NCBI GenBank assembly: GCA_022457155.1
Contig: JAJGOT010000123.1
Coordinates: 1,568,501 to 1,632,500 of the forward strand
Direction: 5' to 3'
Source: Cladopsammia gracilis
Lineage: Eukaryota; Cnidaria; Anthozoa; Scleractinia; Dendrophylliidae
DNA length: 64,000 nt
In this document: piece by piece, positions 60,001 to 64,000 of the stretch
Position numbering within the stretch: position 1 is the stretch's first letter
Layout of the letters: each line of letters starts with the position of its first letter
Program-made: the position numbers and the translations under genes
The notes under the pieces: model-generated
What the model saw: only the letters and a program-made list of their open reading frames with translations
The model's database searches: none
Told to the model about the DNA's origin: nothing

Positions 60001-63000
60001 CAGCGGATATGCTGAAAAATTCAAAATGGCGGAGCCCAGTGGACTAGCTGGTGGTGCAAAACATTGACCAACAGGGACAGTGCTCTGTACTACATCCGCA
60101 AAGATGTAAATATTGAAAGACTATGGTTTTATACCACATACACTCGTGTATGTTAGAGAAACTTTATATATTTAATAAGCATATTAGCAAAGTTTGTTTT
60201 GTTCGGATACAATCACGTGGTTATCGTAATAGAAAGCTAATACAGAGAATCAGATTTTTATGATTTGGGTTGAAAGAGACTCAGTCTTACAATATTGATG
60301 AGTCAGTATGATATAATTATGTATATAATATCTAAGCAAAGTTAAATCTATTCATTAAATCTTTATTTAAGTTGTTAATAATCTCTTACACTAAAACATC
60401 GAAAGCAACTTTTGAGCAACTTTTGGATTTTGGGGCAACTTTTGAGCAACTTTTAGAGTTTTGGAGCAACTTTTGAGAAACTTTTTGAGAAAATAAGAGC
60501 AACTTTTTGAGAAAATTGGAGCAACTTGTGGATAGCCCTAATCTAAGTTCCCCGGATAACAAGCTGGCAAAGTAGTTAACTCGTTTTATGTCTGGATTTT
60601 TGGTTTAATACGGTCTTTAGTGCCGGGGTGACAGCATATAAATCTCACGCCGCGGAAAATAATTGTTTATGTAAATATGCGTTTTTATCTTTATTCGAAA
60701 ATGCACTTGGCGTTTTGAGGCAAAAGATCGCACATCCCTAAAAGGCACACCTTTGCGCTAAAGTGCGCTTGTATGAGCGCACATTCTACTAAACTGGAAA
60801 TGTAAATCTAAGACCGAACCAGTTTTAATGGTTTATTTCAGAAAGAGTTCTTTGTAAACACAAAGATGCACGCGCTCGGGTTGTTAAGCCGAAGAGTTTT
60901 TACGATCATCCTCGAACTTTTCGGCGTGGTTCCGGCAGCGTCACTTAAAACAAAAGGCCTATTGTTTAAATCTTTATGTGCGAATTTGACCCGGTACAAT
61001 AGACCATTTCTTGATACCGCCTCTCTTAGGCTAAGAGGGACTGTATCTCTCGTTGTCACTGTAAAAAGTGTGGTCTTAATATAAGGCGGCTTAGCATACA
61101 AATGCGTGTGTCTTTTCTCATTTTTTTTGGAGGGAAGGGGGTTTGGAGCGGGTTCGGATTTTTAAGGTTTGGAAAGGGGATATATTTTTGGGTGGTTTCA
61201 AGTCCCTTCTGATAGCAAACGTAGGAAAGGGAGTGACGTAGCCGGAGTGTCACTCTCCATATCTTAATCCAACAACAAAGGCGGCAGAAATAATATAGTA
61301 CTATTCAAAGTCATTTGAATATACTTTATTATGCATGCAAGCCAGTAGTCTCGTGGAAATGGATATGGAATCCCCTCGGGGCGCTCTCATTGGTGTGACG
61401 GGTATATATTAACCGCTCCCTGCTTAATTTGGCATCTTTTGGCGGAAAACCACGCAGTGGAAAGCTCGCGACCCACCCTCCCTTCCCGAGTGATCTGTGT
61501 TCGGAGCTTCCATACAATGGAGCGCAGTTTTTTTCCCCCTTGTGCGTTTGGCGGGTCGCCAAACAAAATGTTGGTCTTTAGCTGCAATACGGCCGCGTGT
61601 CCTCCCCGCGGCCGGGGGAAAAAACTGCACTCCACCAGCGACACTCCGTGTCGTTTCCTGACTACGCCGGAGTGTCACTCTCCATATCTTAATCCAACAA
61701 CAATGGCGGCAGAAATAATATAGTACTATTGGAACTACCGTTTAACATGGCATAAAGTGTAAAATATATATGTTGTCACCTGCTTACGGTATATATTATG
61801 CACAATTTTCTACATGATATGCCACATAATAAAAGGGTTCATGTCATGTAGTGCAGTGTGTCATGTAGTGTTCTTTTTCGCTATTAGGCAGATAGGTGAT
61901 GAGAAAGAGATTTTTTTTAAAGCTTCTCTTGTTTAGGTAAGTAAATTATTGTTAAGAAATATCGCCAAGACTCTTTATAAAAGGAACAACAAAACAAACG
62001 ATGGTCGCTGAAGACAGATGGTAGTTTAAGAGAGTGGCCGGTGAACCATATTTTCACATAACCTGCGTAGTCTACTGTCTACTGTATAGTAACTACATTG
62101 ACGAACCTCTGTTTTCGCAGCGATCACCCAAAAATCCCTTAGGGCATCTGCATTTGACCTCGTTTTCCACAAAGCAGTCTCCTCCGTGAAAACACGGGGT
62201 CATCATACACTGGTCAAAACTGCTGTTCATGACTGCGTTGTATTGTCCAAGAGGGTGGTCAGATAATTGACCGGGGAACACGAGGCCGTAGCGTTCACCA
62301 TTAATGGTGAGGTTGGCAATGGATCCGAAAAATCCAGCTCTTGTTGTGAGAAGAATAAAGTAACTGAAATAACAACAAAATAATATGCCGCCGCGTTACA
62401 AAAATGTAAATGAACAATACATCATAGGTAGTGTTGAAGTCCTAATAAATAAGATTTTCGATTTTGACTCTCTATAACCGAGACCGAATCGTGGTCCCGA
62501 AGGAGTTGACTCATTGCGTTCTCCTTAACCCTTGGACACCCAAGAGTGCCAAAAAGCAAAATTCAAGAAAAAAAGAAAATTTTATTTCATAAAATATTGA
62601 AAAACAGATGGTACCATGGAAAAAAATACTACCAAAGAGGTTTCATTTGAATGTTCTAAAACTCACTATTAATTCATGACGAGAACACAAAGGAAATCAC
62701 TGCCGTGAAGGAGGTTTGGATACCCGGTCTTAATTAGCGTAGATTTTGGCGATTTTATTCCTTCGTTTTCTCCGCATTTAATGACCAGTTTGAGAAGCTA
62801 TATCAAACATCAGAAAGAATGTTTCATCAGGTATCCAAACACCTCGAAGTGGGAGTTAAAAAGGCTCGGCTACGCCTCGTTTTTCAACCCACTTATTGGT
62901 GTTTGGATATCCTGATGAAACACTCTTCCTCTTGTTTGAAATATTACGTCACACCATGAATTTCGTCAACACACTCAAAAGTTAGAACTACACTAAGTGT

Positions 63001-64000
63001 CTCCATAACTGACTCTGGGAGTGAAAGGGTAACTTTACCAGGCCCCTCACCGAGAGCACCCACCAAAGTTAGCCAATCAGACAACGCGAATTCAATTGAC
63101 GGGCACGCCTCCTCGCAAACTTGATCACGATGGAATGTTATCTTATCGTTTCGCGCATATCACAGGAGTGTAAGGTTAGTTACAAAACACTATTGCTTCA
63201 CACATCCACAGTTACGAGAATGATTATAAGAATGAACTGGTATTAGTATAAATCTACTAGCGTTTTATCACGAATGCTGTTCTCTTATTGGCTACGCTAC
63301 TCACTATCTATTCTGTTGTAGACAGTGAGTAGAATGAGTAGCCAAATGGCGGCCGCTTCTTCGCGTTTTCGAAGTGTATTTGTTGTTAAGTTTTGAACGT
63401 CTAGTAGATTTATACTAAAACTTCGCCCTCATCAACAATCACGCGATGGGAATCTCGAGCTCATAATCTAGTTGTTAAAGCTGAATTACAGTCCGTACTG
63501 CGCAATCTCGGGGTTTGTTTTCATTTTTTGTTTTGAATTTGTTGATATGTTACACTTCGGTAATAGCATACATGGAGTAAATGGGAGTAAACCGTCAGAC
63601 CGCCATTACGGCCGTCGTGTTTACGAATGCTAGATGAGCTGAAACGTCGGTTTGGGAAAACTTTGGGGTTCTTTTACTTATTATTATTGTTTGGCAAGGA
63701 TATCTGACGTTAATAATGAAGGAAAAGGTAAGTTTGTCCCGTAATTTTCATTTTCGCTAGTAAACGTTCCTTGTTTGTGAGTCTCACAAACATTGCCGAG
63801 CTGAGATTGCGCAGCACGGACTGTAATTCATCTTTAAATGTTGTGCTCACGGTAAAGCGCGTCGCACTGTTATCGAATGCAGCAACGAACAAGAACCATG
63901 AGATAACTTTCTTACTTTGGAGCAATTTCTTCGACAATTCCTCCTCCTCCAAGGTACATGTTAGTATTTAGGTTCAAGTGCGAAAGGCCTGCTGGGGAGG
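40537..64000 (-). CDS. Paralogous agrin-like gene, minus strand (3' part, whole span)
   Basis: Exons, all minus strand, in transcription order: 64000-63916 (cut by the window), 62363-62107, 50471-50276, 49548-49327, 48424-48162, 44379-44054, 42020-41780, 40595-40537. Every complete internal exon has the same length and phases as its plus-strand partner and is open, so both copies look functional by sequence. The Kazal region would lie beyond 64000. The intron between the LG1/EGF1 exon and LG2 is 11.6 kb because of an 11-kb insertion; the plus copy has 1.4 kb there. The products differ mainly in the VWA domain and the C-terminus. Confidence 0.82.
40848..41056 (-). repeat. Dispersed repeat, complete unit (right arm)
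   Basis: Reverse-complement counterpart of 19986-20197; begins CCCTTTAACTCCCAAGAGTG and ends GACTCTGGGAGTGAAAGGGT. A poly-G tract at about 41069-41083 follows. Confidence 0.75.
41150..41600 (-). mobile_element. LINE ORF2 C-terminal remnant (right arm)
   Basis: Contains TLGDRSSYQYMAAPKLWNNL and SVNSLKSLFKHICF in one frame and YSLRSNNGIFLNFPTCK in another. Orthologous to 19420-19870. The extra QYMA residues show that the two copies have diverged. Confidence 0.75.
41780..42020 (-). CDS. VWA exon 2 of the paralogue
   Basis: 241 nt, phase 0 to 1, donor GTAAAT. Reads KLFIFFTDGTNSNSGEDL, then ETFAVGVGPGTNYIELAT and a C-terminal stretch identical to the plus copy (DNVIKVEEFEELKYIIENL). About ten differences from the plus copy, all in the first half around and after the FTDG metal-site loop. 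Confidence 0.9.
42130..42262. mobile_element. Hairpin element, right-arm copy
   Basis: Counterpart of 18757-18885 with arms GGATTCACGAAGCCCTCCTT and TAGGAGGGCTTCGTGAATCC. Confidence 0.8.
42927..43066. mobile_element. 140-bp hairpin element
   Basis: Inverted ends AATAGGTGGTTTTCAC and GTGAAAACCATCTATT, with inner arms GGCGGCCATGTTGGTGCAC and GTGCACCAACATGGCCGCC. Absent from the left arm. Confidence 0.78.
43165..43950. mobile_element. Nested MITEs: GAGCAGTTTTCA-family element split by another
   Basis: Outer element 43165-43274 and 43778-43950 matches the family at 12133-12414 (AGAGCGGTTTTCAGTTGAGT start, GCGCTTGGCGCCGGGTACAT core). The inner element 43275-43774 has termini ACCGTAAAAT...TATTAAGCCACCC and GGGTGGCTTAATA...ATTTTACGGT, with G-rich internal repeats. 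Confidence 0.75.
44054..44379 (-). CDS. VWA exon 1 of the paralogue
   Basis: 326 nt, phase 1 to 0, donor GTAAGA. Reads CGENVVYDLGFAIDGSNSID, keeping the DxSxS metal-site motif and the Thr in GSTQIGSAL. About 13 of 109 residues differ from the plus copy, clustered in the second half (FFETAELLKEVED versus FYEATKLLQEVED). Confidence 0.9.
44505..44640 (-). repeat. tRNA-derived repeat with five 22-bp units
   Basis: Minus-strand counterpart of 17398-17530: box-A-like GCTCAGTGGTCAGAGCATCC, five units with ATCCGACCGGTGTGCGGAAG, then GGTTCGATTCC. One unit more than in the left arm. Confidence 0.7.
45355..45565. mobile_element. MITE-like repeat with TAAATCTACTAG ends
   Basis: Begins TATAAATCTACTAGACGTTC and ends CACTAGTAGATTTATACTAA; the interior has an inverted pair around GTGAGTAGCGTAGCCAATAA. 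A related element lies at about 63246-63425, and a fragment (ACGTCTAGTAGATTTATACA) is in the left arm at 16201. Confidence 0.65.
45759..45896. mobile_element. 138-bp long hairpin
   Basis: Arms GGGTTTGATCGTGGTATCCA and TGGATACCACGATCAAACCC extend through AATATCGAGAAACAAAT, with a centre GCCGCTTCGGC. Right arm only. Confidence 0.8.
46108..46645 (+). pseudogene. DUF3504/QRICH1-ZMYM-like fragment (Crypton-related)
   Basis: Three frames joined in order give MAESNEVNRFRVPKAVKRK; then VPKSTVYKNKWSAKFFREWQ and VPVIDSGGVFK; then MDADTLNYWLSKFVLEKGNS, YPARTIYDLICGLRRHL and EALNPLDAGDKR. A donor GTATGT follows at about 46513. After GTTGCAG a short exon reads FRIFRKCLDFAV and stops; AATAAA is near 46667. 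This N-terminal half is known in metazoan proteins related to tyrosine recombinases of Crypton elements. Two frameshifts and no catalytic half make it a pseudogene. Only in the right arm. Confidence 0.68.
46728..46815. repeat. About 80-bp perfect-looking palindrome
   Basis: Arms GCATGAATCTGGATGTCCAA and the complement TTGGGTATCTAGATTCATGC around ATCACTAGTGAT. Few mismatches. Could be the terminus of the surrounding inserted DNA. Confidence 0.72.
46890..47515. mobile_element. Two tRNA-like repeats in inverted orientation
   Basis: Left arm 46890-47098 and right arm 47311-47515 are inverted copies. In the plus-strand (right) copy AGCTAGGTGGTACAGTGGTA and GGTCACAGGTTCAATCTTGA look like RNA polymerase III A and B boxes. 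The left arm has the same on the minus strand. Each arm also carries an AATTTATT-rich tail. Right arm of the duplication only. Confidence 0.65.
47901..48051 (+). repeat. (ATT)n/(ATC)n microsatellite (right arm)
   Basis: Counterpart of the 15240-15318 and 15756-15905 tracts on the reverse strand, here uninterrupted by hairpin elements. Tyr-rich frames are artefacts. Confidence 0.9.
48162..48424 (-). CDS. LG2 C-terminus plus EGF2 of the paralogue
   Basis: 263 nt, phase 2 to 1, donor GTGAAT. Reads VAVGFTGCIREFE, acidic linker, CKDAECLNAGSC, FWCDCKIGYTGRQCE. Same as the plus copy except M to K, E to K, D to E, R to K and S to L. Confidence 0.88.
49045..49260 (-). repeat. Hairpin repeat copy (AATACGGCT family)
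   Basis: Counterpart of 13919-14145 with the same TGTGTAATACGGCT hairpin arms. The bordering CAATG tracts (48867-48945, 49255-49310) are much shorter than in the left arm. Confidence 0.75.
49327..49548 (-). CDS. LG2 exon b of the paralogue
   Basis: 222 nt, phase 2 to 2, acceptor CATTAG, donor GTGAGT. Reads FNLGKGKAIISTNFNLVLNQ, WYHVEVIRVGLQGILIVD and MYLGGGKSVN. Three residue changes relative to the plus copy by eye (H to Y, E to V, I to K). Confidence 0.88.
50276..50471 (-). CDS. LG2 exon a of the paralogue
   Basis: 196 nt, phase 1 to 2, donor GTAAGG. Reads VPYFQSGTSISNSYIQF, EFAAILDIRPEQGEGLIMYS, DFISLAMRGGKLELR. Open and the same length as 12623-12818. Confidence 0.88.
50742..50905 (+). 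repeat. Split direct repeat A1
   Basis: 164 bp identical by eye to 61306-61469. Contains GGGTATATATTAAC, which could serve as a TATA box, and TTTATTATGCATGCAAGCC near its start. After 50905 the two copies differ completely. Confidence 0.8.
51455..52335 (+). repeat. About 85-bp tandem repeat, roughly 11 copies
   Basis: Each unit has CTCTGTGGACTTTAGGTCCG, TTTATAGAGAGCTTGTTTCG and TCTGATTGGCTTCGGGCCC. The period is not a multiple of 3, so the overlapping frames are not a repeat protein. It sits in the 5' part of the 11-kb element, where long untranslated or gag-like sequence is expected. Confidence 0.85.
52590..52797 (+). pseudogene. Zinc-knuckle (gag-like) fragment
   Basis: A plus-strand frame reads CFYCNGLVHTQNWC followed by MQRDLENPPAVKRPPWDERR and a stop. 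The spacing C-x2-C-x4-H-x4-C is exactly the retroviral-type CCHC knuckle of Gag and LINE ORF1 proteins. Upstream codons contain stops, so only the C-terminal part is intact. It may be Gag of the host element or ORF1 of the LINE that follows. Confidence 0.6.
53420..54660 (+). pseudogene. Decayed LINE ORF2 inside the 11-kb element
   Basis: Fragments in order: a VPGNDGLPTE box (RT motif, around 53540); LSISIRMQDNVEGIK at 53760-53808; LEIKLLQFAGDPTAVLSVLD at 53820-53880, which is the YADD box mutated to FAGD; then DKDFNYASDLVYHM and SNFPVAWISLRQSIPQLPFF at 54480-54640. Order and spacing fit an L1/Tx1-like ORF2 with internal deletions. Multiple frameshifts and a destroyed catalytic box. Confidence 0.72.
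54824..58080. mobile_element. 3.26-kb DNA element, 18-bp TIRs, 9-bp target duplication
   Basis: Termini CAGGCGGTGTTGGACACG (54824-54841) and its exact complement (58063-58080) are flanked by CGGCACACG at 54815-54823 and 58081-58089. A 9-bp duplication is usual for Mutator-like elements and unusual for hAT or P (8 bp); the superfamily is not assigned. Open frames inside (55376-55621, 56117-56407, minus 57454-57675) show no transposase motif that I recognise; the last two hold several Cys residues. Confidence 0.72.
58985..59265 (+). repeat. Third, diverged copy of the AATACGGCT hairpin repeat
   Basis: Shares GGTTATTCAGCGTGAAGTTGTG, then GCTGAATAAGTTGTTTATTATACGGC...CTCGTTTTGATGCGTATG with 13919-14145, but the stem sequence is now GC-rich (GCGGCCGGGTATTTG). 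Confidence 0.65.
59723..60541. mobile_element. 819-bp element with GCAACTTTT repeats
   Basis: Inverted ends TTAGGGCTGTCCATAAGTTG and CAACTTGTGGATAGCCCTAA (two mismatches), flanked by TCTAAG on both sides (59717-59722, 60542-60547). The subterminal regions consist of tandem GAGCAACTTTTGG-like units on both sides. No transposase. Possible 6-bp target duplication. Confidence 0.7.
61241..61300 (+). repeat. Split direct repeat B1
   Basis: 60 bp ending AGAAATAATATAGTA, one mismatch from B2. Immediately followed by CTATT and A2. Confidence 0.78.
61306..61725 (+). repeat. A2-spacer-B2 right end
   Basis: A2 61306-61469, a 196-bp unique middle, and B2 61666-61725. The middle contains GTGATCTGTGTTCGG (61491-61505), the inverted complement of CCGAACACAGATCAC at 50928-50942 just inside A1. 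Confidence 0.75.
62107..62363 (-). CDS. LG1 C-terminus plus EGF1 of the paralogue
   Basis: 257 nt, phase 2 to 1, acceptor TTTCAG, donor GTTCGT, open throughout. EGF reads CMMTPCFHGGDC, KCRCPKGFLGDRCE. Two residue changes from the plus copy by eye (Y to F, Y to H). Confidence 0.87.
62526..63035 (-). repeat. Dispersed repeat with a short palindromic core (right arm)
   Basis: Ends match the CACTCCCAGAGTCA family. The middle (about 62806-62940) is a hairpin: GTTTCATCAGGTATCCAAAC and GTTTGGATATCCTGATGAAA around GGCTCGGCTACGCCTCG. This is the unexpanded counterpart of the G-run minisatellite at 8960-10482. Confidence 0.8.
63246..63425. mobile_element. MITE-like repeat with TAAATCTACTAG ends, second copy
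   Basis: Begins GTATAAATCTACTAGCG and ends CTAGTAGATTTATACTAA. Internal TTCTCTTATTGGCTACGCTA is shared with 45475-45530 in opposite orientation. It lies in the intron between LG1 exons b and c of the paralogue and has no counterpart in the left arm at 8700-8760. Confidence 0.65.
63916..64000 (-). CDS. LG1 exon b of the paralogue, cut by the window end
   Basis: Donor GTAAG (complement at 63911-63915). Visible translation SPAGLSHLNLNTNMYLGGGG then IVEEIAPK. It corresponds to 8447-8531 of the plus copy (Q to H, A to P). The rest of the gene continues past 64000. Confidence 0.85.

Larger units (their letters stand above)
50742..61725 (+). mobile_element. 11-kb element with split direct repeats (A1...B1-A2-B2)
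   Basis: A1 (50742-50905) and A2 (61306-61469) look identical over 164 bp. B1 (61241-61300) and B2 (61666-61725) share 60 bp with one mismatch. CTATT precedes A1 (50737-50741), separates B1 from A2 (61301-61305) and follows B2 (61726-61730); the left arm has the empty site with a single CTATT. This order is that of Ngaro/PAT-type tyrosine-recombinase retrotransposons. No RT, RNase H or recombinase of that class is visible inside, so it would be non-autonomous. Alternatives: an LTR-like relic or two tandem insertions sharing termini. Confidence 0.6.

Noticed and set aside
8447..64000. The inverted arms as a haplotype-switch assembly artefact
   Set aside because: Residue differences of about 12% in VWA exons, different terminal exons and many private insertions are more than expected between alleles of one locus. 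Not excluded; it needs read support, so it remains a check in the findings.

Overview
The window looks like nuclear DNA of a marine invertebrate, most likely an anthozoan cnidarian such as a stony coral or sea anemone. The evidence is short GT-AG introns, AT-rich non-coding DNA, many small hairpin transposons, LINE, Penelope-like and Harbinger remnants, and extracellular-matrix modules (Kazal/follistatin, laminin G, EGF, VWA) on symmetric exons. The species assignment is an inference. There is no bacterial operon structure and no CRISPR array.

The main content is a large imperfect inverted duplication. The left arm (about 8.4-23.0 kb, + strand) carries the 3' part of an agrin-like gene. The right arm (about 33.4-64.0 kb, - strand) carries a paralogue with the same exon lengths and phases. 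The two genes converge tail to tail: the plus gene stops at 20441 and the minus gene at 40537. A 10-kb spacer (23.0-33.4 kb) holds a 30-bp minisatellite, a Penelope-like RT remnant, two Harbinger-type hairpin elements and a Myb/SANT-like transposon ORF. Upstream of the left arm, 0.37-5.05 kb holds eight Kazal exons. Their counterparts on the minus strand would lie beyond position 64000.

The plus-strand gene reads Kazal x8, a short linker exon, LG-EGF, LG-EGF, a two-exon VWA domain and a tiny terminal exon, about 1,245 residues in the window. The first exon and any signal peptide lie before position 1. Every predicted exon is open and consecutive phases match. The duplicated LG-EGF module is a three-exon unit with phases 1-2-2-1. 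The predicted product is a secreted or matrix protein.

The two arms act as empty-site controls for each other. Several insertions are present in only one arm: a 462-bp insertion with a 10-bp target duplication, TA-flanked hairpin elements, a 1.5-kb G-run minisatellite, a 4.4-kb compound block, and an 11-kb element (50742-61725) whose termini have the split-direct-repeat order A1...B1-A2-B2 known from tyrosine-recombinase retrotransposons. That element contains a zinc-knuckle fragment, a decayed LINE and a 3.26-kb element with 18-bp inverted termini and a 9-bp target duplication. Most other open frames are translations of tandem repeats or shadows and were not annotated.
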